Source of the DNA: Phaeosaccion multiseriatum
Taxonomy: Eukaryota > Ochrophyta, other classes
NCBI GenBank assembly: GCA_965112735.1
Contig: OZ218956.1
Location: 1,302,001 to 1,366,000, forward strand
DNA: 64,000 nucleotides
Direction: 5' to 3'
The notes under the pieces: generated by a model
The model's input: the letters and a program-made list of their open reading frames with translations, nothing else
What the model was told of the DNA's origin: nothing
Database searches by the model: none
In this document: positions 21,526 through 29,961 of the stretch, piece by piece
Layout of the letters: each line of letters begins with the position of its first letter
How positions within the stretch are numbered: the first letter of the stretch is position 1
Program-made: the position numbers and the translations under genes

Positions 21526-23914
21526 GCACACACGCACACACGCACACACGCACACGCACATACACCAACAAAACACGATTCAGAAACAACAGAGAAAGTA
21601 TAGTAAACCCAACAGCACTGCCATCAACCCATGCATGGCAAGGAAAGCGTGCGTGTGTGCGTGCGCACGTACGTACCAGACAAAGGCTCCTACGATGACG
21701 GCCTTCTTGGGATTATTGGCGCTGAAGTTATTCTTCAGTGCGGTGTCGCACCTCGACAGGATATTTTTCACTTTTGCCTCGTCCTGCGGGTAGGTGGACA
21801 CTAACACTCCAATCAGCTTCAGGATCTCGCCTGGAGGGAGGGAGGGAGGGAGGGAGGGAGGGAGGGAGGGAGGGAGGGAGGGAGGGAGGGAGGGAGGGAG
21901 GGAGGGAGGGAGGGAGGGAGGGAGGGAGGGAGGGAGGGAGGGAGGGTGGGAGGGAGGGAGGGAGGGTGGGAGGGAGGGAGAGAAGGGAGGGGAGGAGAGA
22001 AGGGAGGGAGGGGAGAGAAGGGGGGGGAGGAGGCGACATTATAGCCAGACAGACGTGGCCAGATTTTCCATCCAACGGGGGGAAATTTCACAAACGGTCA
22101 GAGACGACGGCCACTCTAAAGTACCTTTGACAGAGTCCGACTTGGACGACTGGCGGTACGCAACGTCCAGCAGTTCGAAGGTTTCGCTCACGTCCCACTT
22201 GCTCTCTGCCGGGGTGGAGGAGAGAGGGGAGGGGCAGAGCAGCAAGAGGGGCGCGGGCGGTAAGAGGGGAAGAGGGTGCGCTATGACACGAGAGGATGAA
22301 GGGGGATGGGGGTCAAAGGCGAGCCGACACGGGCCGACGGGGGGCACACAGGAGCACACGCGCGGAGGGGGTGGGAGCGAGGGAAGGGACAGGAGGAGCG
22401 AATCGTTTGGTGTGGTTTGTGTGCATGGTGCGTGTGGAAGCTGAGGGGGGGGGCATGTTATGTAATGTTATGTATTCATTCCTCTACCTGCGAGGCATGC
22501 CGGTCTGGTCTTGAGAAGTGTCCGCAGGGGCACGAGGGCTTGTCCCTGTATGTCGGGGCTAGCAGTCTCCCTCTTGAAGATATCCAGGCACTGGTTCTGG
22601 AGGAGGGTAAGGAGGGAGTGCAAGGGCGGGTAGAGCCAGAGTCAGTCAGTCAGGCAGTCAGTCAGTCAGTCGAGCGAGGGTTTGGTGGGCAAGAGCGAGA
22701 CACCGAGCGAGACAGTCAGTCAGTCTAGCGAGGGTTTGGTGGGCAAGAGCGAGACACCGAGCGAGACAGTCAGTCAGTCTAGCGAGGGTTTGGTGGGCAA
22801 GAGCGAGACACCGAGCGAGACAGTCAGTCAGTCTAGCGAGGGTTTGGTGGGCAAGAGCGAGACACCGAGCGAGACAGAGTAAGAGAGAGAGAGAGACAGT
22901 GGTGGGAGAGGGGAGACGGCATTGCCATAACACCCCATTCTTACCGCTGCGATCAGACCGTAACGCTCCAAGTGGATGCTTCCGGGGCCGAGCAGTCGGA
23001 TGTACTGCTCGACTGTCTCCAAGGCCCTCTTGCGGAGCTAAAGGTGGAGGGGAGGGGACGGGAGGGGAGGGGTGGAGGGGGGGCAGGGGAGGGCGAGAGA
23101 CGGGGCAGCCAGCGATGGATGCCGTTAAGGTCAGGGCCACGGGGTTTCGAGGAGGGGGAGAGGGGGGGGGAAGGGAGGGCATAATACCCTGCGCCACGGG
23201 CACAGGACACGCGCCATGTAGTGGGGGCAGAGGCCTGTGGTGAGTATGACCAGGGGCATGCATGCCTTCGCGAGTGACACTTGACACATGCACTCTGATC
23301 GTCTACTTGTCCCAGTCTGTGGTGCTCGGAGCTCTCTGTGTCCTCCCCCCCCTCGTTCCCTTTCTACTCTTCCCCTTCCACTTGCTCCCTCCAAAGCGAT
23401 GACCTCGTCCAATAGTACACACAAAAGTTGAACAGCACAACGGCACGCACTCACGCTCTTCGTTTCGGCCGGGTCCGTATCGGCAGTGTTGACGACGAAC
23501 TTCAGGAGGTCGGGAGGAGACTCCGAGTCGAACACCAGACTGGACAGGAGGGCCACAGTCTGGGCCTCCGAGGGGGACGAAGGGTCGGCCTGAGCCAGGG
23601 GGGACGGGGGGCGGGCAAGAGATTGTTGTTTCCATGTGGAGGAAAAAAGCAGGAGTAATGCATTGTAAGAGATTGCGAGGGGAGTTGATCGAGTGAGTGA
23701 GTGAGTGAGTGAGTGAGTGAGTGAGTGGGCGAGTGAGTGAGCGAGGAATGCCTCAAGCGCTTGTTACTTTTGACCCCTAGCGTTGTATCCAAGTGCCCAC
23801 CTTCAAGATGGAGATGCCCAGCTGTTCCACGAGGCTCACAGCATCACCCACGAAGGTGTCCAGAGAGTCCAGGTCCCACAGGAAGGCCTCGATGTTCGAC
23901 ACATCCACCAACAT
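1..23914 (-). CDS. PRKDC: DNA-dependent protein kinase catalytic subunit (DNA-PKcs), 5' part, kinase domain off the left edge
   Basis: Giant PIKK-family kinase of non-homologous end joining, recruited by Ku to DNA ends in the nucleus. I rebuilt 37 exons; every junction keeps phase and uses GT-AG: 23914-23801, 23589-23455, 23037-22945, 22596-22488, 22205-22125, 21830-21677, 21483-21399, 21110-20995, 20741-20620, 20397-20231, 19726-19617, 19266-18901, 18770-18619, 18405-18256, 18001-17812, 17675-14966, 14769-14674, 14424-14199, 13785-12703, 12326-12210, 11805-11684, 11274-9307, 8869-8487, 8227-8088, 7960-7348, 7247-6345, 5869-5799, 5619-5507, 5326-4872, 4745-4698, 4575-3558, 3176-2951, 2462-2326, 1964-1782, 1576-1270, 1010-853, 432-<1. 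That gives about 4,551 residues before the kinase, already longer than the human protein (about 4,130) because of Ser-, Gly-, Asp/Glu- and Gln-rich inserts. Identification rests on landmarks recalled from human DNA-PKcs, e.g. GELPDIEIPLSDILKPLQ (human GDLPDIQI...), SWLELSRLYAELGEKEVL, and an S/T-Q cluster at the right place. A 13.93-13.96 kb micro-exon is possible but not needed for phase. Start: first ATG of the exon encoding MLVDVSNIEAFLWDLDSLD. Confidence 0.88.
457..713. repeat. (CAA)n trinucleotide repeat, intronic
   Basis: About 250 bp of CAA/AAC units with occasional GAC and ACC interruptions, inside the PRKDC intron between exons 36 and 37. On the transcript it reads (TTG)n and lies about 25 bp upstream of the acceptor at 433. 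It is the longest A-rich repeat in the window. Confidence 0.95.
1012..1240. repeat. (GT)n followed by CACCCT/CACCCC minisatellite
   Basis: PRKDC intron between exons 35 and 36. A GT/GA tract at 1012-1094 (the transcript reads (CA)n up to the acceptor before 1010) is followed by tandem CACCCTCATCCT and then CACCCCACT units to about 1240. Coding-strand GAGTGGGGGTG units begin close to the donor at 1269. Confidence 0.9.
2041..2335. repeat. Purine and pyrimidine blocks flanking a PRKDC donor
   Basis: A GGAA/GGGA purine run (2041-2112) and a CCCT/CTCA pyrimidine run (2180-2325) fill most of intron 33. On the coding strand the intron begins GTGAGTGAGTGAGTGAGTGA directly at the exon border (donor at 2325). 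This is a tetranucleotide repeat whose unit is the donor consensus. Confidence 0.9.
2700..2960. repeat. Telomere-like CCTAACCTGA decamer array
   Basis: About 250 bp of (CCTAACCTGA) and CCGAACCTGA units in the PRKDC intron after exon 32, reading TCAGGTTAGG on the transcript. A longer unit containing GTCAAGGCTGTCTCTAACC is interspersed at about 2678, 2812 and 2874. Its first part, GGGTCAAGGCTG, also forms the exon end at 2953-2964, so the array begins at the splice donor. Confidence 0.92.
3366..3558. repeat. (CCAC/CCAT)n repeat at a PRKDC donor
   Basis: Tandem CCACCCAC and CCATCCAT units. On the transcript the intron starts GTGGGTGGGTCATTGGGTGT immediately after the exon ending at 3558, so the repeat grows directly from the 5' splice site. 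Confidence 0.9.
4593..4690. repeat. (GGGA)n repeat upstream of a PRKDC acceptor
   Basis: On the transcript this is a (TCCC)n pyrimidine tract ending about 15 bp before the acceptor of the exon starting at 4575. It fills the short intron between exons 30 and 31. Confidence 0.9.
4872..5326 (-). other. PRKDC phosphorylation-cluster exon (ABCDE-like S/T-Q cluster)
   Basis: This single exon (29 of 37) encodes a disordered Gly-rich segment with nine Ser/Thr-Gln dipeptides (TSQ, MSQ, STQ, WTQTQ, LSQSQ, ATQ, QSQ). The preceding exon contains RPMTPMF, aligning with human VLTPMF, which sits directly before the ABCDE autophosphorylation cluster around T2609. DFSWTQTQQ resembles human HDFTLTQTAD. In human cells this cluster controls end processing and kinase release. 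The role here is inferred from position and motif density. Confidence 0.75.
5385..5520. repeat. (GACT)n/(GACC)n repeat at a PRKDC donor
   Basis: Degenerate GACTGACTGACC/GCCTGACC units. On the transcript the intron begins GTCAGTCGTCAGTCAGCTCG right after the exon ending at 5507, again repeating the donor sequence. Confidence 0.85.
8879..8998. repeat. (GGA)n repeat upstream of a PRKDC acceptor
   Basis: About 110 bp of GGA units, read as (TCC)n on the transcript. It ends within about 10 bp of the acceptor of the exon starting at 8869 (MWYLFGEDW), and acts as an oversized polypyrimidine tract. Confidence 0.92.
13980..14190. repeat. (CCCT)n tract in PRKDC intron 18
   Basis: About 200 bp of CCCT/CCTCCCT units; the transcript strand is G-rich (GGGAGGGA). 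It lies next to the donor at 14198 (GTGAGTGAGGCGGGGAGGGG). The same intron has a (GAGT) run at 13820-13890 and an open stretch encoding KAWLKWAEELASH at about 13.93-13.97 kb, which could be a skipped exon but fits only as an 18-nt micro-exon. Confidence 0.85.
20742..20945. repeat. 200-bp purine tract (pyrimidine on transcript) at a PRKDC acceptor
   Basis: GGGA/GGAGAGAAGGGGG units run without interruption up to the acceptor of the exon starting at 20741. On the transcript this is an uninterrupted C/T tract about ten times longer than a normal polypyrimidine tract. Confidence 0.9.
21833..22025. repeat. (GGGA)n array at a PRKDC acceptor
   Basis: About 190 bp of near-perfect GAGG/GGAG units, (CCCT)n on the transcript, ending in CCCTCCAG at the acceptor of the exon starting at 21830. 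It is strictly homopurine/homopyrimidine and could form triplex or quadruplex DNA. Confidence 0.95.
22659..22880. repeat. 54-bp tandem minisatellite, about four copies
   Basis: Unit starts TTTGGTGGGCAAGAGCGAGA and recurs at 22681, 22735, 22789 and 22843, exactly 54 bp apart and almost identical. It lies in the PRKDC intron between exons 3 and 4. Because 54 is a multiple of three, several frames stay open and mimic an 18-residue protein repeat. Exon phase excludes it from the coding sequence. Confidence 0.95.
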
Positions 23915-24189
23915 CCTTGAACTAATTAAAGTACGTGCCCGCCGGATTTGATGGAGACGTCCTTCCTTCCTCCCTTGGATTCCTTCACTTTAGCCGCTCC
24001 CCTATAATCCCACCCTCCATTTACTTTCTGATTGGCCCCGCGTTCTCTCGCCCTGCACTGGTGGAGAGGAGAAGAAGAGGCCTCTCCGTCCCGCGATATG
24101 GAGGGGGGGGAAGATCGATCGACTGGCATGTTGGGAATTCGCGTCGTCGACAGAAGTACTTGACTGAGGGATCCTGTACCCCTGTTGCG
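23915..24189. promoter_or_regulatory. Divergent promoter region PRKDC / SpoU methyltransferase
   Basis: Only 275 bp separate the two start codons, so both 5' UTRs and promoters must overlap or share elements. The region is unique sequence, free of microsatellites, with a short AT-rich patch (CTAATTAAAG, 23923-23932) just upstream of the PRKDC ATG. No TATA box is evident. Confidence 0.6.
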
Positions 24190-25122
24190 ATGAGTGAAGG
24201 CGAAGAGCAGCAGAGCAGGAGCGATGAAGGAGCCGACACTTCTCGACCAAAGAGCTTCTTGGTCATTTGCAATATAGGAAAAAAGGGAAACGTTCGAACA
24301 CTCATCAACAGTGCTCTGGCCTTCGGGGCCCATATCTTGATTGGTGAGTGAGGGGAGAAGGAAGCGAGGCACAGCGGCTCAGTTATACTCACGCCCCCCC
24401 TCTCTCCTCCGTCGCTCTTTCCGCAACGTTCGCTGAGCAGTGGGCCTTCCCACCTTTGAGTTGAAAAGCCATGTGGACCGCGACATGCACGAGAGAGTGT
24501 CGGCGCCAGGGGGACTGACGCGATTCGAGGACCTGGCGACGTGCAAGGACTACGTGCACCAACAGGTGTGGCCTTGCGTACCTGTGTGGGGAGGAAGGGG
24601 CCAGACCGGCCTCTCGTGGACTTCTCCTGCTTCCTTGCAGTTTTTTCAAAGCCCTCTGTGTGTTTTGCTGATCACCCTTTCAGGGAGCTGTGCTGACGGG
24701 TGTGGAGATTGTGGAGGGGGCGGCGAACGTGGAGCAGGAGCCCTTCTCCGGAGCGACGGCCTTCATGATGGGGAACGAGGTGAGGTGAGGTGCGCTGCGT
24801 CTGCTCGCCTCTCTTGGGAAGGAGATGGGGGCAAGGAGGAAGGAGAAGTCAAGAGGGCTGATTCTCTCCGACGCCCACTGCTGACGCTTGCCGAACCCAA
24901 TGCCCCTCTGCTCCTCCTCCTCCTCCTCTACAGGGCGACGGGATGAGCGACAAGCAGAAGAGCATGTGCGACAACTTCTGCATCATCTCCCAGTACGGCA
25001 CGGGCACCGCATCACTCAACGTCGCCGTCGCGGCCTCCATTGTGCTCCAGCGCTTCTTCCAATGGACCACGGCGGCACAGAGCACCTCCATTAGCCCGGC
25101 CGAGAGCCCGGAAGGCGGGTGA
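24190..25122 (+). CDS. SpoU/TrmH-family RNA 2'-O-methyltransferase
   Basis: Predicted SAM-dependent tRNA/rRNA ribose 2'-O-methyltransferase with the SPOUT trefoil-knot fold. Four exons: 24190-24343, 24441-24565, 24684-24779, 24934-25122. They join in phase to give 187 residues. All three SpoU motifs are visible: motif 1 NIGKKGNVRTLINSALAFGA, motif 2 TAFMMGNEGDGMSDKQ, motif 3 GTGTASLNVAVAASIVLQRF. The protein is essentially the bare catalytic domain with no obvious substrate-binding extension, like small TrmL/TrmH-type enzymes. No clear organelle-targeting peptide is seen (MSEGEEQQSRSDEGADTS is acidic). Substrate cannot be told from sequence. It is divergent from PRKDC, 275 bp away. Confidence 0.9.
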
Positions 25123-25528
25123 TGACGGGGTGGAAGGGCAGTAATGCAGGAGGAGCAGCGCAGCGACGGGTGTGTGGAGCCATCGCACGAAGGCTGCGGC
25201 TGATGTGTGCCCTCGACGGAGGAGGGAGGGGGTGCACGCGACCAGCCCTTGGCACTGCCTGGCGCTCATGGGCCTCTTCCTGCACCCCCCACAGGGTGCC
25301 CAGCTGTTGGGGCAAAGCGAAGCCCATGAGCCACGACGGACACAACGATACCTCCGTGAGGGCTATGGGCACACGCAGTAGTGCAGTGCCAGCATGGCAC
25401 AGTATCGTTCGCCTCTGTGATGGACAGGACCGGGGCAGGGGCCAAGCTCATGGCGGCTGTTGACGGCCAAGGACAATGAGGATCGAGGTTCTAGATACTG
25501 TAAGGTGGGGAAGCTGGGTGGGCCCCTC

Positions 25529-25797
25529 GCGGTATCGATCGGCCCCAGGCGACAGGCGAGGTTTCTCTGGCTCCTGGCTTCTGGGCCGTAGCCTCCCCTC
25601 CTGGCTTCGGGCTTCTGGCCGCAGGCCAGGCCGCAGGCCAGACGGTCTGGCTTCTGGCTTCTCAGGCTGGGAGAACAAAAAATGGGGGGGGGGAGGGGGC
25701 TCGCTACTGTCCTGCTGGCTTCTGAAGCCCAAGGCCCAGCCCCCCTGAGCATCGGGGGCCAGAGAAACCTCGCCTGGGGCCGATCGATATCGATGCC
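25529..25797. repeat. Inverted-repeat element with GGCTTCTGGC-rich interior
   Basis: The left arm has ATCGATCGGCCCCAGGCG and AGGTTTCTCTGGC (25534-25573). The right arm carries the reverse complement, GCCAGAGAAACCTCGCCTGG then GGCCGATCGAT (about 25759-25795). A 7-bp insertion (ACAGGCG) interrupts the left arm. The interior is a nested palindrome of GGCTTCTGGC and GCAGGCCAGG units. It is probably a non-autonomous foldback/MITE-type element; no coding capacity. Confidence 0.7.
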
Positions 25798-26283
25798 GAC
25801 TTGCCTCGTGCGAGAGAGAATGACCGAACTGGAACCTGGGGCCTCAGCCTCAGAACCCTGTTGTTGGGGGGTTGGGGGAGGCAAGCACTTACTGGATACA
25901 AGAGGCCTCTCTCAAAGGCAGAAGCCATGTCTGTCTCGGAGAGTCCAGGCTAGAGGAGCAACAGGAGCGGGAACAAAGGACAAGAGAGAGAGAGAGATTG
26001 AAGAAGATGAAGAAGAAGAGTAGTGGCGTTGGTGCGTTGGTTCAACGTGGCAGCGGTCGCAGCAGCAGATCGACAGCAGGAGCAAGAAGGAACATGTTAT
26101 CATGGGGGGGGGGTCTTCCCCTTTTTTCTCCATTTTAATTATTAGTATCCCTTGGGGAGACGAGGGGCAAGCGACGGGGAAGAGGACATACCGCGTTGGG
26201 CTGATGGACCTTACAGTACAGCTAGAGAGCAACTTCCCTTCTCTCTTGTCTTGTATAGCCAAGAACCGCTCCCCCACTCTTCT

Positions 26284-26480
26284 TCGACCCCTGATACACT
26301 ATCGCCACATTCTCGATAGCGCGCTATCGGGCCCCGGCGATAGCGGATAGCGCGCCGGCTGGCGGATAGCACGCCCCAACAACCCCCCCCCCCCCCAAAG
26401 CCGGCTGGCGCCGGCGATAGCGGATAACGCGCCGGCTGGCGCCGGCGATAGCGGATAGCGGATAGTGTATCAGGGGTCGA
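26284..26480. mobile_element. MITE-like element, copy 1 (GATAGCGG family)
   Basis: 197 bp bounded by a perfect 20-bp terminal inverted repeat, TCGACCCCTGATACACTATC, with its exact complement at the right end. The interior is built from GATAGCGGATAGCG and GCCGGCTGGCGCCGGCGATA units, themselves strongly palindromic. No open frame. A diverged copy lies at 53315-53449. A target-site duplication is not obvious. Confidence 0.82.
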
Positions 26481-27504
26481 TCAATTTCTTCTTTTTCTCC
26501 TCGGGGCTTTTTGCGCTGTGATAATAGAGATTTCGAGCAGTTGGTTCAAATTGCACCAAAAAAAAGAAAAAAGTGTCCAGTTTCACGTCGCTAGGTGTAA
26601 CCTCTCACGTTTTTGACCATCCTCCTCCACAGAGCCTCTTTCCATCCTACATGAGCTGAGAGATCACCGCAGGTCTGCTGCTGGATGAGGCCACACATAC
26701 GAGAAACAAGAGGGGAGGAAGAGGCTTCTACTGTCAGTCCCCCGTTCCTGTAATGGAGAGATAAAGGCGAGAACAAGTGGGGGAGAGAGACATCGGAGAG
26801 ATGTGCTGCTGCGGGAGGCAAGTCGCCCTTCCGTCTGGCCATTACCACTTACATCACCACCATCGGTGTACCCAAGTTGAAGCCGCAGTTGCGGCCACGT
26901 CGGCGTAAGGTTGGGACTTGGCCGGCCCTGCTGCGAGTGAGCGGGACCAAACGGAACCATCCTGGCGCGCTGTCCCTACCCGAGAGCAGGTGAGGCGCGT
27001 CACAGACCGTGAGTCCGGGTAGAGAGAGGGAGCGGGCTGTGAATAGGATGGGCAGGGCTACGGTCGGATTCGAAGTATGGGACGGGAGAGCTGGATAAGG
27101 AGGGTTCGGCGGCGGAGGCACAACAACGGCGGAATAGGGGAGTGGAAAGAAAGAAAGAAAATTTCGCATGTCCGCTCCTAGCCTTTCGTATCAGCACGGG
27201 CCCTCACCACCGTGCTCACTGCACCTCAGCATCCCGCTCCCAAGGCGCTTGCCATTGCTGTTCCCCCCTCTCCCCCCATCGAAGCCCCGTTCCGGGCAGG
27301 GGTTGTCGAACCGACACTTTCGTTCTTTCGGGGGGCTGGTACCTAACATACACCTTTCTTTGCCTCCCTCCTGCGTCATGTCGTCTTGTCCAACAGTGAC
27401 GGGAGGAGTGGTTAATCCGTAAGTTCGGGAGTACTTCGTTCTTTAGGGAGAAGGAAGGCTTCCAATACGGAAGGAAGCAAGGGAACAAAGAAAAGGAGAG
27501 AAAG

Positions 27505-29204
27505 ATGATGGCACGGCAGGGCCTGCGTCTGGGGCAGCTTCAGCAGCTCCGCTGTGGTGTGCCCAACGGGGGGACGGGAGGAAGACTGGGGGCAAGTGGG
27601 GGGGGGGTGGGAGTAGGAGGAGGCGTCCTCGCTTTCCGCAGGGAGGCCGGGTCGGCAGGATCGGCGGGCACGGCAGCTTTCAGGTCCTCCAACCGAGGCC
27701 GAAGCTTTGGTCGGAAGGGGGGCATGGCCAAGACGCAGTCGTCTTCGCGCCCTTCCCTGTCGACAGCTACGTGGGGAGGAAGTAGCGGAGGAGGAGGAGG
27801 AGGAGGAGAGGCGATGCCAGGAATAGGGCAGACGATGCTCCTCCGCAAGTTGCAGATACAAATGCAGCAAATCCCGCGGGTGAAGGTGAGAAACCTGTAC
27901 ACGGTCATGACCAGGAAGCGCTCACTCCAACTGCTGGGCTTCAAGATCGAGACGACGCTGAGCAACCTCTGCGGCCACGGAAGCTTTGTGGTGCTGGCCA
28001 TTGCATACATGGAGTCCGACGTGCTGCTGCTGCGAGGATACGCAGTGGGCTCCATCGCGCTGTCGAGCTTGTTTCAGTTCTACCGCCCTCAGCCCCTATG
28101 GATGTAAGTGTTTTGTTTATTACTCTTGTGTGTGTGTGTGTGGAAAACCCGTTCCGTTTCGTTCTTTTCCTTGGGGGCCCGCCCCCCGCGTGCATGCGTG
28201 AAAAGGGGGGGAGACGTTTATACTTCCGTAGTAGTGACGTTTCATTTCCTCCTCCCCTCCCTCCCTCCCTCCCTCCTTCCCTCCATTCCCCAGCCCCATC
28301 TCGTGGGGGGCGGTCTTCTTCCTCATCAACACCGGATTCATTGTGTCCCTGCTGGAGGAGCGTCGCGCCGCCAGCCACATGGAGAGGGATGAGGCTGAGG
28401 TGTTCCAAGAGGTGTATGAGCCCATGGGCCTGAGTGCGCATCAATTCAGGGCGCTCTACCGCCTCGCCTCCACCCGCACGGTGCCCAAGGGCCAGGTCCT
28501 GCAGCAGGCGGGCGATCGGCAAAAGTGCGTGTACCTCATTACATCGGGCAGCGCTCAGACGGAGTTGGAGGGAGAGGCGCACTCCACGCTGGACAAGCAC
28601 GCGTACATCGGTGCGTTCGTTTGCACCGCTGGGTTGTGGCTTGTTGTCCCCTCATTCGACCCTCTCTTCTCTTTCCTCCTCCTCTCCTCCCCCCCCCTTG
28701 CGTGAGGTGTGCAGTGATGAATCATTGTTTTTGACGTCTCTTTACAGTAAAATGCTGAATGGGCGATATTAATTTTTTTGCCAGTTATCCCTCTGAGCAC
28801 CACCTCCGCTCACTTCACTTCCCTTCCCTTCCCTCTCCATTGAAGGCAGATGGCCTCGTTTTGCATTATTATTAGTATTATTTATTGGAGAGGCAACATC
28901 CGTGCTAATCATTCCTACCTGCCCTTTGCACCTGTCTGCGCCTTGACTGACTCTGCAGGCAGCATCGCCTTTCTGCGCTATGCTCTGTTGGAGGGAGAGG
29001 ACGACAGCCCGCCACTCGTCACAACCACGATCCGCACGCAAAGGGAAACGAGGGTCCTCGCATGGGACTTTCAAGAGGTGAGTTGGAGAGGAGAGGAAAG
29101 GGAAACAGAATGCAAAATCGAAGCACATGCACAAAAAGCAACTCTGGTGCGGCCACGGAATCTGAATTTGTTTGACCCCCGAGCCCCCCCCCCGTCTTCT
29201 CGCG

Positions 29205-29243
<39 letters not shown>

Positions 29244-29961
29244 GTCTCTCTCTCTTCAGCTCAAGGAGTTTCTGCTGGCCAATCCCACCATCAAGTCCGC
29301 CTTCAGCACGAGCATCTCCGCGGACCTTTCCTCGGCCATTGACGAGTCCCGCAGCCTCTTTAACCGTTACAGAGACGTGCTCAAAACGTCATTGGACTAT
29401 GGTGAGTGCACTCCCTTGGAGAAGCGCAAGCTCGGCCACTATCGAGAGACGCATGGGGTGACCAAGGGGGTGCATGAACAGGCCCTCCACGAAATGGGAT
29501 GGACAGACCACGAGTTCTCGCTGGGCTTTAAGGAGACCACTCCGATTTACAAGTACGAGGTGCTGCTTCGGGAGGAGGTGAAGGACGGGGTGGTGTCGGA
29601 GGAGGGTCGCAAATTCCTGCGTGCCTATCGGGGGAGGAACGGCATCACAGCGGAGGAGCACTTGCTGGCGTTGGAGAGTCTCGGCTGGACCATGGACAAT
29701 TGGGAGGGGGGGAGGATCCCCAACAAGGGCAACAACGGTACCAGCAGCAGCAACAACAACAACAGCAGCACCAGCAACAGCAAGAGCAAGAGCAAGTCCT
29801 CATCTACTGACGCAGCTGCTGCCCCCTCCAGCACCACCACCACCACCACCATCGGAGCCGCAGCTGCCGCACCCGTGGTCGTAGCCAGCAGCAGCATCGG
29901 TGCCAAGGCGGCGGTGGTGGCCACGAGCAGCAAGCGACGCAGCGAGAAAGAAGAGGGCTGA
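27505..29961 (+). CDS. Popeye-domain (POPDC-like) cyclic-nucleotide-binding membrane protein
   Basis: Four exons, 27505-28103, 28294-28610, 28959-29077 and 29260-29961, join in phase to 578 residues. After a Gly/Ser-rich N-terminus come hydrophobic helices around residues 165-225 (FVVLAIAYMESDVLLLRGYA, WGAVFFLINTGFIVSLLEER). A Popeye-type cNMP-binding beta-roll follows (EVFQEVYEPMGLSAHQFRAL, KGQVLQQAGDRQKCVYLITS). Vertebrate POPDC proteins bind cAMP and modulate channels at the plasma membrane. The animal DSPEW binding motif is not conserved (HAYIGGSIAF instead), so ligand binding is uncertain. Residues about 389-490 form two helical repeats, each ending in LGWT/MGWT (ALHEMGWTDHEF; ALESLGWTMDNW), followed by a Ser/Thr/Ala-rich low-complexity tail. 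The start is the first of two adjacent ATGs. Confidence 0.82.

Larger units (their letters stand above)
14674..23914 (-). other. PRKDC N-terminal HEAT-repeat block (exons 1-17)
   Basis: Seventeen exons encode helical HEAT-like repeats without enzymatic motifs, the region that in DNA-PKcs forms the N-terminal arm around DNA. Exon 16 (17675-14966) is 2.7 kb of uninterrupted frame. It holds an acidic linker (FPEEEEDGDEDEEGEEEADE), a basic stretch (KRKKMRRRRSES, possibly a nuclear localisation signal), and helices such as DRIFPTSLREMTEWLWEHLG and RFRRKCMLAFEALSLLILP. These resemble the human block containing GIVEWTFGRLCRPQTECRHK. Poly-Gly/Glu inserts near 15.1 and 15.4 kb have no counterpart that I recognise. 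Confidence 0.75.
25123..27504. other. Intergenic region with palindromic elements
   Basis: 2.4 kb between the SpoU and Popeye-domain genes, both on +. I see no convincing exon on either strand. It contains an inverted-repeat element (25529-25797), a MITE (26284-26480) and unique sequence up to the Popeye gene. The last few hundred bases presumably hold the Popeye-gene promoter, but no defined element is recognised. Confidence 0.6.

Noticed and set aside
21730-22125. Open frames with (REGG)n or (PSLP)n along the GGGA array
   Set aside because: Simple-repeat translation only. The real coding sequence here is PRKDC exons 5 and 6.
22659-22880. Regular 54-bp direct repeats resembling a CRISPR array
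   Set aside because: The units are contiguous with no unique spacers, lie in an intron of a eukaryotic gene, and no cas-like gene is present. It is a minisatellite.
26849-27169. 106-codon open frame on the - strand upstream of the Popeye gene
   Set aside because: No recognisable domain, no splice partners, and composition matches the surrounding non-coding DNA.
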